Positions 23,547 to 44,826 of a DNA stretch of 64,000 nt are shown here, piece after piece. The translations under genes were made by a program, and so were the position numbers. Each line of letters starts with the position of its first letter. Position 1 is the first letter of the stretch. Below the pieces are notes generated by a model. It did not search any database. It was not told the origin of the DNA and was given only the letters and a program-made list of their open reading frames with translations. Origin of the DNA: Toxoplasma gondii ME49 (Eukaryota; Apicomplexa; Conoidasida; Eucoccidiorida; Sarcocystidae); NCBI RefSeq assembly GCF_000006565.2, contig NC_031478.1, positions 2,835,874 to 2,899,873 on the forward strand, written 5' to 3'.

Positions 23547-25630
23547 TTTGAGGCGCCGACAGGAGACGAAGGCAACGAAAAAATAAAAGTCAAGGGGTGC
23601 CTTCCAAAAAAGAGAACTAATGAAGTCCGACTAGTTCTTAACAAGGTTCACATGGACACGGTCGCGCAGAGTCGAGGTGCCGGTCGAGAGAGAGTGAGAG
23701 CGTGTGAGCGTTGGATCTCTCGTGGCAACACGCGGAACGTAGACAACGAGGGCACTGGGGAAATATGGGAGAGAAACAGGTGTGAAGCACGGTAAAATTT
23801 CGCTGCAAACGAGGAAAGCGACAGCCGACTGGAAAGAGAGAACAGCACACACAAGCAGACGCCCGCTGAACAGAGTTCGTGCTCCACTGCAACCCAGGAA
23901 CGTCAAGACACCCGAACGGACGTTTCGCCGCCTGGAAATTCGTGGCATTTACCAGGACGGAAGCGGGTGAAAACACTCTCCTCTTTGTATGAATCACAGG
24001 GTGAATGCAACCGGCAATTCGGCAAAGCCACCGAAAGCAGGCACAAAACACACCCGCGGACGTACGCCTGACGGTAGTGGCCGGAGATGTCTATTGGGGA
24101 TTTTCCTTCGGCAAGTGGGAAAGCATCCAGCGCTGCTGCAGCCAAAACGAGAGATGCTGTAGAAAAACGCAGGCATCCGACCACGGGAGGGCAAAGGGCA
24201 GCGAAATCGCGGGGAGAAGGAAAGCGACATAGAAAAACGCGCGGCTCACGCTGGCCCCGTTCGATCCTAGCAGGTTTTCAGAGATCACTGTGACGAACGA
24301 GTGCCGAAAGAGCCTCGGTGCGCATACTCAAACGAGTCAGGAAGGGAAAAGACGAAAGTTTGCATGTAAAGGTCAAGGGGCATGTGGAACGCTGCACTGT
24401 CCGCCTGCAGCGGTGGCACATCGCATGCAAATGAGAAAAAGCTGAGAAACGCAGCAGGAACTTCCATCGCGCCGATCCCGACATACACCTGCGTTTGTGG
24501 CGGCGGTTTGGGGAAAAAAGAAGAGTTATATAGTGTTTTGCTGCGTGCTTCTGAGGAACAACTAGGAAGTTCAGACAGGGATCCCATTTCAGAAAGAACA
24601 CCGTCACGACGCTGCTAGAGTCGTCGTCTTCCTCCAGTCACACTTGCACCTAGAAAATCGCGGCTGTCCTGTCAGATATGTTTGAGCGTCGCAGGTTCGG
24701 TCAGGCTGTCCTATGTTGAGCGTTCTTTGGTGTTTTGGTGTTTCAAAGGGTAAAGAGACATGGGGCGAAGAGGCTGGGTGCCACAAGTGCTCCCTCGGCT
24801 CTCGAGTCTATGTCTAGGGTGTGCTTTGTAGGACCTGGAAAATATGAGAGGAAAATCGAAGATATGTCGTGTGCTCTTTCACTTGGAAAATGCTGCCTGC
24901 ATGCCTCGACAATCATGCGAGATTTCTGCGAGATTACTGTTGGCGAAAAGGAAGAGGCAACTTCAAGGCTCATTCGCTTTAGTGGTTAACGGGAACTCGG
25001 CAGGTTCACACTGGTGAAGAGTTTGCTGTACCAAACAGGCGCGAATGACTGAAGTACAGTCCTTCGTACAGACTGTATCTATGAATATGTGCCATGTCCC
25101 ATAGTCTCCAGTTTCCCAGAGCACAGTGAGTTATTCGTCAGGAGCCCTCTTCAAAACGGTAACGGGTAGACCATCGTAATGGTATTCAGAAATACAGAGT
25201 ACATTTAGCTAAACGTGTCTTCATTTGAAGTCCTTGTGAAGATCCACAACTTTTGGAAGCTTTTACAGCCGTCACCATTCCTTCGCATTTCCATCTATTG
25301 TCACGGCATGTGCGAGGGAGTATCGGGTCAGAAGAGGAATCACACCACTATGGCTTTCCACTTCGATTTCTTTGGGCGCCCCTGTCGGGTGCGAGCGGTT
25401 GTGTCATTGTCTGTGTCGGTTTTGCAGAAACAAACTCCCAACTCTGGAGTGGCAGGTGTCACATTGGAACATTTATTGCGATTTATGTTTCGAGTAGTGA
25501 ATGTTGGTTGGCGGAGCAGAAGTCCAGATACCATAGTCGTCGCACACATACTCTACAAAAATCCCACGGCGGAATCAAGAAGCCTTTTTGTTGAACACAG
25601 AAACCTACAATTCCCACCCATCCCAGCCGT
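23547..25630. other. Intergenic, promoter side of the RRM-SPOC gene
   Basis: No coding segment is supported in these 2.1 kb. They hold the 5' flank of the RRM-SPOC gene (start 23546, minus) and the 3' flank of the VSR-like gene (end 25631, minus). A TGCATGC heptamer, a motif known from Toxoplasma promoters, lies at 24898-24904, too far from the ATG to assign with confidence. Confidence 0.45.
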
Positions 25631-28606
25631 TCACACGTCAGGCATAGGAAATGTTTTTGTGGAAGGCATGGAATCTGACAGATTAGGAGAGTAGATGGCT
25701 GTTGGAGTCGAGTCTGACATGTCAGTTCCCGTCCGTCCCCTGCCGAATCTGGCATACGCTCCTCCCCACCGTTGTTTTACGCAGGGCAGAACGACAAACC
25801 AGAGAAGAAGGAAACAGAGACTGCCGAAGGCCAACACGACTCCTGCAGAGATAAGGAAGATCTGACGGTCTGTGAGTCCCTGTCCTGCTGTCATAATCAG
25901 TTGACCGTTTTTCAAGAAGTTTTCACATTCCGGCTGGGTTGCGGCAAATGCTGAAGAAAGAACGGAACCACAACCGGGACAAGATGCGTACACACAGACG
26001 TTACTAAAGACTCTCCACACAGCGGTGCACATTATAGGAAACAGAGACTGCATGTGTGCGAATTTTGAAGAACAGAAGGGAGTGCCCAAAAATACAGAGA
26101 CGGGAAGTAACGGACGCAGCTCTCTAGAAGAAAAGTGGGAGACTGTACCCGCCTCCGCAGAGGTTCGAGGAAGAACTCACAGACTCAAGGTTCACAAGAT
26201 GTCTCTCCTGCGAAACGTACCCGTACAGATGGCCCGGGTGACGAGCTCGGGGTCGAGCGATCCACTGTAACGGGTTTTATTAATGATGATTGCGTTCGGC
26301 GCCCATGCGCGGTTGACCAGTTCATGCGCCAAAATTGTGTTAAACTTCTCGTCGTAACACTTCTTCACTTGTCGGATGTTGACCTGGAGTAACTCCATCA
26401 GCTTGTAGCTGCAGGATTCGCCAAACCGATGCTCGTCATCTGTGTCTTCGTGCGGGCAGACGCTTGGAACAGCCTCAATGTAGGACCACCATTCAGGGCT
26501 GTAGAACCCACTGTGTGGATTGTCCGAATGCAACTTTTTCGTCGTGTCCCAAAGACACATTTGCCTGGAAAGAGAAGTTATTGCGACACCCGCATGCGGC
26601 ACTGAGATGGAGTATGGCGACAAACAACAGGAGCCCACCGTCCCCCCTTCGTCATCATGTGGAACCGCCCTAGTGTAAACGTCCCGCAGGCGACACACTC
26701 ACCTCACCGACTCTTGCAGAACCATTTTCCCCGTGGTCTTTCCACCAAAATCGGGGTCGAAGGCGCAGAAATCCGCCGTCGAATCAGTGCACATTTCGTG
26801 GAAATCTCTCGCCATTGACATGACCCAATAATGGGGCTGGAAGTCAATCTGTGGGACAGCAAAGCAAGGACACACACACACAGCGACCCTTTGCCTAGAC
26901 GTGGGGACGCAAAAGAAACAACACCACAGCATCCTGTAGCGTAGCTCCGTTAAGGAGACGCCAAAGAGTGTGACCGAAACGTCATGACATCCGTTGTCAG
27001 GAACCACCACTGCGGGCCTGTGCCTTCGTCAATGCAGTATCATGCCGATTCGATTACATGAATTTCCTCTACATAAATGGATACATGTGGCCGCAACAGA
27101 GATCATACCTTGTCCTTGAAAGCATGTGCATAGGGAGCGAATTCCTTGAGAAACTTGGCCGACTGTGTGCTAGAGGGTGTCGACCAAACGTCGATTTGAA
27201 CAGCGTGATCCTTCGGCAGCGACCACACAAGCTCCAGAATCACAGTTTCTTTCCCTTGACCGTCAGTACGTGTAGGTCGAACTCCATCAGAAGCGCCATC
27301 CTCGAACAGGCCGTCTCCGGCAGAAATCAAGAAGTTGGCGTCTTCCTCGCTCAATAGAAGGGAAGGAATCTTTATGGATTCTCCCCAGCCATCTATGCGA
27401 ATTGAAGGAACAAGACGAACACATGACTTGTGGCCAATGGTGGCGGTCAAGCAGACAGAGCTCGCACTGAGTGCATCTCAACAACTCTCGAAGATACGTT
27501 GTTAGCTTAAGAAAATTGTCGTCGAAAAGCAAATGGCAAACGCACGGAAAGGAAAAGGGAAGTGATTGGCCGGCTGCTGTACGCAAGTGTAGGAAGTCCG
27601 TCTACAAGACGGCAAAGCTGTCTCACGGAGGAACTATGAAAAGCAAAGATGAGCACACATCTACAAATAGGTGCCCAGCTGATAAAGTTAAAGATCTTGC
27701 GACGCATGACTGCTCCATATGCTAGTCAGTTATTCTGGCGAGTTTCCCCTTGTATGCCATTCCTCCGGTCTACCCAGGGAGCCACGCGCACAGGAGGCTG
27801 TTGTCTGTTGCACTGTTGAAAACTCGAGTTTACAACTCGAGCCAGAGAAATCCTTATACAATCTGTTTGTGGACTCGCAGTCATACACGTTTTGCTGCTC
27901 GACTCACCATCGGATACAATAACCTTCTTCACATCCTTCTGTGACGACAAGGACCCCTTCGTGTCTGCCACGATAACGGCCTTCGCTCCTTTTCTCTGAG
28001 CAACTTTAACCTTGTTAACGAAGTTGCATCCTCCGCGGCGGACCATGACAATGACCGGTGATGCAGACTTGGCTTCGGTTGTGTTTGCCTTTTCGCTGGG
28101 CAGCGCGTACTGTTCGTCTTTGCATCCAATGGTGTCGAAGAACAGCAACTCGCCTTCGACGCGTTCGCCATAGAACTGCAAGGAAAGATACATGGTATTG
28201 CACAACACTATGTCAACAAAAATGTGAAACAGTCCACAGCTGTAGTGTGTTTGGCCGAACACTCGACATGAAAAGTGTAATGATATTTCGAATGTGCACA
28301 GCAGTGTATCATAATGCATTCCGTGAGTTTGACTGCTACGTGGATGCCGCAGAAAAAGCCAGAGTCTAGAACAGTCGTTTTTGGTTTTGCACGGAACCGA
28401 AAATTACAAAACCTTTGTCTGAGTGATAAGGAAAGGCAGACACCTACTGGAGCCCCAAATGACGCCGTCGATCCTTCAATCATTGTGGAATTGTTTTTCA
28501 GAACTGCGCCAGGCGGTTCCAAAATCATAATCTGCGCTTCTGCCGTCCCCATCGAGCAGAAGATGGCCACAACGGCCAGAATTAGTATTTTTGTTCCGTC
28601 ATACAT
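25631..28606 (-). CDS. Vacuolar sorting receptor-like type I membrane protein (PA domain), 6 exons
   Basis: Exons are 28606-28448, 28175-27908, 27392-27109, 26848-26703, 26564-26221 and 25950-25631, 506 residues in phase. A signal peptide (about 1-24, ending GTAEA|QIM) leads to a protease-associated (PA) domain, about 54-165, with VIVMVRRGGCNF and KAVIVADTKG. The lumenal part matches plant VSR/BP-80 receptors in order: LVWSLPKDHAVQIDVWS, the cysteine segment FQPHYWVM...FCAFDPD, VLQESVRQMCLW, WWSYIEAVPSVCP, IRQVKKCYDE, NKTRYSGSL and VTRAICTAF. There are no EGF repeats before the single membrane span (about 430-457). The 50-residue cytosolic tail contains YARF, a YxxPhi adaptor signal. The likely role is sorting of soluble cargo from Golgi/endosome to the plant-like vacuole or secretory organelles. 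The family is firm; the cargo is unknown. Confidence 0.85.
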
Positions 28607-31015
28607 GCTGTCTGTGATTTCACGAACTACAGGTAGAACTGAGCCTCTGAAATTCCCGACTTGTGTATGTCAAGAGAAACTGCACTGTGATAGGTACCCA
28701 AAGGGCGTTCCACTTTAACAGAACGCACACAAGGACACACTAGCTGCTGGGAAAGCCTGAGGAGACTAGCTTTATCCACAGTTTGTGAGTACCTTGCACA
28801 CTTGGCCTGGGAACCGACGCGCACTCGAATAGCACAAACCGGCAAACGCACGAACTAGACTTTTGCACAAGAAAAACTAGATATGGGGAGCGACGAATTT
28901 CCACTTCGAACACTCGATTCACCATCAACATGGAGGCACTCGAGCACACTCGTCTAGAAGCGTGCCATCCCCGCTCGAAGGCTGTAGGCGTAGAAAAAAA
29001 ATCATACGGGCTTGCATCTTTGCGTTCCACATGAAGGTGAAACTTGTACGTCTTTAAAAGTAGCACAACAAAATGAACTGTTTTAGAGCGATGCTTTCGA
29101 GATATGCACTGCTTCACTATTCTAACCTCGTTCCAGCAACAATGGCCGCTTGTACGGCCGACTCGCCTGTTGAGAGTCGCCGACTCAGCCCCGTTAAAGC
29201 ATCCTTTTCGATTATATCATTTGTAAAAAAAACGATTCGACATCACCCCCAATAAGCGCATTCGAAAGCGGCGGTCCGTTTAGCCTCATACGAACCCACC
29301 AGTTCAACAGTGATTTTCATAGTGTGTTCCGGTGCCGGTGATTGGAATATTGCAAGCTGCGTGCTTCATTCTACTTACGGACGAGGGGACAGGTTTTCTT
29401 TCCTCTACGTTTGGCCGTGTATCGAAAATGTGTTAATCCTGGAACCCAAAGCTTCTACGAAGCTACACGGCAATGTTTTTGTGAAATGCCACAGAGCGCC
29501 TCTGTAATCCGACCTGTTTCCACACGTGTAAATATCGCTACCCCAACGTCGGAGTTGTCAGATGCCGCTTCCGTCCTTTCTATTCAAGTTCTTCCACGAC
29601 ATAGAAAACATAAGGCGTTTCAGGCACATTCGATTACGGAAACTGGGGTCAACCATAATGCCACTCCACTTTGGCGAGCGCTCCGCGCAAGCGGGATCCT
29701 CTCCAGTTTTTGGCGCCCTGTCAGGCTTAGTATCACATCGAAGACTCGCGTTCGCATGCTTCCTAACCTCCAAAAGTACCGCTCACGCGTTGAGAACTCG
29801 CCGGCATGTACGTACCGATAGGCAGCTATGAACGCAGAAACTTAGTCGAGCGTGACCATGCATGCAAAGCACACTTACATCCATAGGACCCTAAAGACAA
29901 CGTGTGAAGGCTTTGCTCGGTGTTCACCCGAGCAGAAGCGTAGCGGATTGTGAGCAGCTACGTCATTTCAGAATATATGATTTTTAAACTCCCGTCACAA
30001 CTGGTAAAAAGCTTCAGCGCACGGGCATGATTACGTGTACACATTCCAACGCACAGATGTGCGTAAGCCTCTGTAGGTTGTATGCGCTCCACACGAGCGA
30101 AAAGCAATGGCAGCTAGTTCAAAAACAATTGATACATTTCTAGATAGGCACACACCAGCGATGGGTATCGCTTGATATGGGAACAACCGACGGGGAAAAA
30201 GGGTAACGAGACGACGCCGTTACAAGAGTCCGAGAGGCTTCCTCTGCCGCAACGACAGCGAATCCGACCTAAACTCCGTGTTTATCTGCTCCCTCCCCCT
30301 GAAGGCCAGTCGAAAATAAGGGAAATGCATGTTTCATGACACGAGCGGGCCTCCTGTTATGCGGATGGCCTGAGTTATAAGAACAGACGGTCTTTATTCG
30401 GCGCCATCCTCTGGTCATGACACGAGAATCAGCATGCTTGCTCGGCAACGCGGTCTTCCTGTGAGAAAACTGACACCAGCACCATCTGTGTTAGATTTCG
30501 TTAATCGGTATTGTCTGTCTTCCTTCTGCACCGCATATTGTGGCAACATGGTCTTTCAGGAACAGAAGGCGAAAATTCTCTTCTCAGCTCATTCCACCGA
30601 ACGGGCCATTATATCCCAGGTAAAATGCCAGCAGGGGAATGGGAAGACGTATTGTGTTTCGTCAACTGGATACGTTACGGAGCAAATGGCAAGCCATATC
30701 CCCGACTGAAGTCATTGAACGGATCCCCGTGGTGAAAAAAAGTTCCCAGCTGCGTTTCGAGAGTGCCTTTTCTCATGAAAGAACGCCATGTGGGTCGAGG
30801 AGTTTTGTCTGTCGGAGCAGACGGCACAGTTCTCTCCCGAAGCTCGACTTCCTCGTGATAGCGTCCTGCTTTCCCTATCGGAACTTTGGAGGGACGACAC
30901 GAAGAAGTGCTGTGGCTTGCACTGGAAACCGAACTCCTCGTGTCTACTGTTGCATCGGCTCTCCCGTGAACTACCGGCAGCCTCTGCCTTGTAAACAGCA
31001 ATAGTGGCGAACACC
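28607..31015. other. Intergenic, one unresolved coding-like patch
   Basis: The proximal part is the 5' flank of the VSR-like gene. Around 30500-31000 both strands contain protein-like stretches (plus: GEWEDVLCFVNWIRYGANGKPYP; minus: a frame ending GTFFHHGDPFNDFSRGYGLPFAP and a stop at 30675). I could not build a consistent gene from either, so no CDS is called. Confidence 0.35.
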
Positions 31016-39634
<8,619 letters not shown>

Positions 39635-39904
39635 TCAGCAGATGATTCTCCATCGTTCCGGCAGAAACATAGAGAACAAGGCGTTCCGTTCGCCATGTTT
39701 TTTGTCCTTTCCAGACTTGGAAAAAACGTGCTCCGCGCCGTTGAGCAAGCCATGCTTTTCGCGCGAAACGCTACAGCTCGATTCCTCGGCATTGACCACT
39801 GACTCGAGCGCTGTTGTAGAAACATCGAGATCCTTCTCTCTCTCTCTTTCCTGCGGCAGTTCCCCTTCCGTCATCGAGTGAAATTTCGTCAATATTTCGC
39901 TGGA
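39635..39904 (-). other. In-frame open extension after the TGA of the secreted ORF
   Basis: After the TGA at 39907-39905 the same frame stays open for 89 more codons (39904-39638) and stops at 39637-39635. The encoded segment is acidic then mixed (for example TTALESVVNAEESSCSVSREKHG). It could be the C-terminal part of the upstream ORF, lost by a nonsense change, read through, or decoded as selenocysteine. It could also be chance, at a probability of roughly 1-2 percent for so long an open frame. Confidence 0.4.
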
Positions 39905-40330
39905 TCAGTGGTATTTGCCTGTTCTTTTACATTGATTTGCTCCAGAGCAGGCTGTTTGGCCTGTGTCGTGTTGTTGCCGCATCTGGACAACGGCGGACAA
40001 GCCGTTGTCGTTTTGGACAGGAGGAACAAAAAACTGGTTCTTGTGGACAACATGGAGGTCCGAATATCCTTTTGATGGGGTTACGAAGGAGCACTCCTGA
40101 AGTGTGTTGTTCACCGGAGAGAAAGACACGAGATATCCGTCCGTGGGCAGAAACTGTTGCGACAACCTAGCACACACGCTAGTTGGCAGGGGACGCGCTG
40201 GCCGTTCTGTAGAGTTTGCCCGTAGGGAAAAAAGGTAGAGGTCCGCCTTCCTGGTCATATGCTCCTGCGCTGTTGCTGTAACGAGATCCACCAAGAAAAA
40301 ACAGAGGATTAAGCAGGAAGACCTGGCCAT
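39905..40330 (-). CDS. Small secreted protein (orphan)
   Basis: Starting at the Met at 40330 the product has 141 residues. It begins with a clear signal peptide (MARSSCLILCFFLVDLVTATA, likely cut before QEH). The mature part has one N-glycosylation-type site in RANST and another in VNNT, four cysteines (SVCAR, LQECSF, TACSG, NQCKR) and no membrane span. An in-frame Met at 40360 would add ten residues before the signal and is less likely. I recognise no family. A secreted or secretory-organelle protein is the fair guess. The frame continues for 89 codons after a single TGA. Confidence 0.5.
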   Translation of the reverse strand: MARSSCLILCFFLVDLVTATAQEHMTRKADLYLFSLRANSTERPARPLPTSVCARLSQQFLPTDGYLVSFSPVNNTLQECSFVTPSKGYSDLHVVHKNQFFVPPVQNDNGLSAVVQMRQQHDTGQTACSGANQCKRTGKYH

Positions 40331-40360
40331 GGAGTGAGCTAATCCGTCCTCGCGTCGCAA

Positions 40361-42323
40361 CGAACGAAGCGGCGTTTCAGGTCACTAGGGCGAAGGAACG
40401 GGCAGGGACAGAAAACGGTAGCTGATACGTAGTTAAAAGCAGATATGCAGAAAGGTTCGTTCGCTGTCAGGAAGTTGTAGCGACACTGGTACATGAACAT
40501 ACATGCTGCGTAACCTGCCGGTCTCTTATCTGCATTACAAGTGTCATAAGCGGTATGAGACACCGGTGTCTGCATGGATGGTAGGGAGAACAGTGGCAAT
40601 GGCGATGCGGAGGATTAGCCGGAAGCTTGCCAATGACAGCCGAAAACCTCGACACCGAACAAGAACGGGCAACTGCGAACGGGTTTCTCCGCAGACTGAA
40701 GTGGAGCTCTCTAAGAGCTCCCATTCGATGTTTTTTTTCGGCTCTGTGGAGGCTGGCACAGGATATCGTTGTCCTCCTCCGACATTGTACCACAAGAATC
40801 TTTACGAACAGCACACGGTCTTTTTTAGATTAAAGATAAAGGCGTTTTCAATAGTATATTCACAACGCATGTGCTTTTTTCAGCCGGCAACTCGTGTCCA
40901 GAAACCCTTCCGGAAAACAGGCCATCGAAGGATGAGAAGGAGTGTTTAGGAGGACGAAGGACTCCTGGAAAACAAAAACTGAACAGTGGTATTGTTCAGA
41001 TTTACATTCAGGAGCAAGCGCTCTATTCGTAAGCCACCCCTGGAGTTTGATAGTCGACGACAAGACACATTTGGGACAACACTTGCATTCGGTGCCTAAA
41101 GACCAACCCCCGGTGCAAGAAGCAGTGGACGGAACATAGTAACTTTGCTTCTACTCCTCTGAGTTTCTTGGCAAAACACAGTCAAAGAAAAATAATTCGC
41201 TTTTCAGAAGGTCTTAAAGGAGTCCCGCCCCTAGAGTTGCCACCAAAATATGGAGTTACAAATTGATGGACGGAATTTTCTGAGACCGAGACTCTCTGTG
41301 TCTAGGAACTTTCCCATTTTCGTGTGCGGTGAAGATCAATCCTTTATGAATACTAAAGTCGAGATTTTTAGCACAATACGTGTCGCTGGTAACCATTTAA
41401 CTGGCCTGTCGTCACAAACGGAAGGCACTGTTCACAAGTTCTTGAGCTTCGGAATTTCCAGTCACTTAACGAGACGCACGATGGCTGTCTTGGTTCCAAC
41501 GTGAAGAACGCCCCTTCAACTGATGACAGCATTTGCTAACGAGTCTGCCCCACCCGTTCAGGAGGGCAGCAGACCATGTAACGGCGATAAGTGAATACTA
41601 ATTGAAAAAATCTTCTCCGTAGTGTATGAAACAGTCAACGAGGCAAGCCCTCAAGGAGCGTCGAATGAAATACTGGCAACCTTGGCACTCTGTATACGTA
41701 AATCAACATCGCTTAGGAAAGCAAGCCGAGAAATGTGGCGGGTGACGCACCACGCCGTATTGCGTGACAGCATTGTTGAAGACGGGTAGCATCCCGGTAT
41801 CTGTTAGAAGGAGAAAAACCTGTGAATGTGTTTTGCAAGTGTGTCCGAGAAGAAATGTGAGAAAATGGATCTATCGGCTGGGAGCTCGCAGAAAGAACAG
41901 AAGAAGTCTGTGACGTACATCACCGGGTCAAATGTGTAAACAAAAAGTATGGATATATATATATATATATATATATATGTTACGAAGTACTTCTGTTTGT
42001 TCAAAGCACGATACGGTCGCTACCTCAGCTGCGATCGTATCAGGCATCCCGCAAAACTTTCTTAAAACGCGCCCTGGTGATTTAAGGCAGTGAGGAGAAA
42101 AGGTGGGCGCAGAGTTACAACGCGACATACGATACAAGCACAACGAAGTCACCGTATTTCTCAATCTTACTTATCTCATTTTTTTGGCTACTCAACTGTT
42201 TCTGTCACTTGTCACTGCATACATTCTGCGGCAAAAATGCGTTTCGACTCCATACATTTAGCCAAGCTGAAAGGCTGGTTGCTGCGCAATGCCCAGATCC
42301 ACGAGTCTGCGTTGGTAAGCGCC
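40361..42323. other. Intergenic
   Basis: No supported gene. Short open frames on both strands lack domains and splice context. It contains a TA microsatellite at 41953-41978 and the 3' flank of the oocyst-wall-like gene. Confidence 0.45.
41953..41978. repeat. (TA)n microsatellite
   Basis: A TA run of about 26 bases, downstream of the oocyst-wall-like gene. Confidence 0.9.
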
Positions 42324-44792
42324 CTAAATCCTAAATCCAGTAGCTTTACTTTTCTTCAGTTTGTCAATACTTTTTGGCTTTTCCTCAGATGATGGCGTCA
42401 AACCGAGTATGTCGACGAGCTCAGCATATACATATTGGACGCAGACACCTTCCGGCAGCAATAGGAAGCCCTGCAAAGACAAGACAAGCAACCCGACAGT
42501 GAAATACAGGCACCGAACAGAAGACGGACTCCTGATGGTACTTCAACTCATCTTTTGACACAAACCCACAAAAACTCTCAGAGATCTCTCATAGCATCAC
42601 GTCCAATTCATATATGATAACCTTCTATTGTTCTTCTGTGCATGCCTCTTCCGTGGCTGACCCTCTTCAATGAACCTTTCCAGTGGTCTGCCACTCTCCT
42701 CCTTCCCGTGGGCCTCTACTGTTTTGAGCTGCTCCTCTAAGCCTGCTTATTGCTGCCATCGCGAAGTGAGAAATAGTCGATGATCCACGCAGCGCATCGT
42801 TGCTTCCAGGACAGTTATGAACATCTGGACCCGTGCAACATCAAAAACCTTTTCCCGCTACGCCTACCGCATGACATGTGACAACCGGCTGACTGGTGGC
42901 TTGACATGCTTGCGCTGGAGTGACATTGTATCCTTCTGGACAGACAACAATTTGATCGACTATTTGCTCGCGATAGCAGAGGCCCGTTGGCGGTGGCTCT
43001 GGCGGATCTGAGAGCTTCTTTGCTTTGATATCTTTCATCCTCTTCCCTTCTTTCTGTCCGGGGGAAGGTGGCACTGGCGGGACAGGAGACGCCACAGAGT
43101 GGTGAAGCGCTGCATCGACATCGATTTTCCTTGAGGAATTCATCTTCTCAACTTCATCTTTCATCCGTTGCTTGGGATCCGAAACTTTTCGCCGTTCGTT
43201 GATCTCCATAACAAGCAAAGCAAAGGGCAATTTGCCAAGCTGACGAAACGCACTTCTATCACTTCCCGCGTCTTCGGCCTTGTTTACGAAGAGGGCATCC
43301 GCCCAAGGCCCGACGGAAACGCCTGTCCTATCGATCCTTCCTGGTGTCACTACATTTTCAAGTTGCCGGGGCCGGGGATGCCTAGCACGGTCCACTTCCT
43401 TCTCCCTTTCGTCCTTTGCTGTCTCTTCTCCCGGTTTCTTCACATTTGGGTCCGTAGAGTTCGTGCCCTGCGCATGTCGAGGAGCGCTTGACGCGTCCAA
43501 CACGGCGGCTGAAGAGCTTCTCTCTGTCGAGGCGGAAGCCGAGCGGGAAGTAGGTTTCTTCTCCGTTTGCTCTTGCTTTGAAGAACCATCTTTGACCTTT
43601 TCTGACTCTGAATGAGACCCTGGCATCTTTTTAGGTTCCCCGGGCTTCGGGAGTGCTGCTTGTATTGGATAGGCACAAAAACACGAGTTAAGAAAACAAC
43701 AAACGACATCCATGGAGTAATCGATAACCAACAAGACTGGAAGAGAGTGAAACAAGCATATCAGACAATGCTTTTCTGTAATGCAAATGCGCAGAAATGT
43801 GAACCTCACAATAAGCAAAACAGAGAGAAAACTAGACAACGACGGCACGCATGTATGTACGGTCGAGGATATTACTGCGGCTTATCTTGTTGCATATTAG
43901 GGACAGGCGCAACTCTTGAGATGGACACAGGGGAAGAGAGACGTTTCTGCAGCTCTCCAGCTCTGTTCTCATGTAACCAAACTTGAAAAGAACTGAACCA
44001 CCAAACTTTGAATCTTACACTTCTTTATCTTTGGCTCAGGTGCCTGTTCAACGACCACGTCGAGTGGGCAAAACCATTTGGCGTGTCTTTTGGTCTGCAC
44101 ATGAGGGGGATACAGCGCAAGGGTAACTTTTGTAGCAGCATCGCTTCACAAATTACTGGTTTGTGATGTTTCACTCCGGCACTCAACTTTTTGTCGTCTG
44201 TGTCTTCGATCGGACATACTGAACTGCGCAGGTAGGAGTCGGGGATGCTAAATGTTTGTTGAAGTGCTTATGGGTTCTTTCTTTGGCTATCGGATGACAG
44301 GGATATAGAAGATCAATATGGAGTTCGTGTATCAAAGTCGAATTTTCAGGATCTTCGACGAAAAATGTGCCCCCTCCACGAATGCTGCTGGGCTATTTGT
44401 CTGCTACTTGTCTCTCATCCGCCCAACCGATGGACGCCGTTGTCACCTACTTTCTTGACTTCAAACCATATTTTACGTACCTCGACGAGGCATCTCGAGT
44501 CTACGACTTTCCCCGCACAAAGCGCCTCAGAAGGGAGGACCCGTACTCCCATGCAGACCAGCACTGGTGATTTGATAGAATCGTCCTTGAATATTTCCAG
44601 AGTAAAGTCAAATGGACACCCCCGGTTTGGCTCCACCGTTAGTGTCTGAACAGTAGAACAGAATGTACTGGGCAGCAGCTGTGCATAATTTGTCGTGACA
44701 GATACCGATGTTGCACGTGCTTATACCACAAGAACATGATCATTTGGACAGACCATAGCCTGGTCGACGTTCTAGTGAAACGTTCCGGTGGC

Positions 44793-44826
<34 letters not shown>

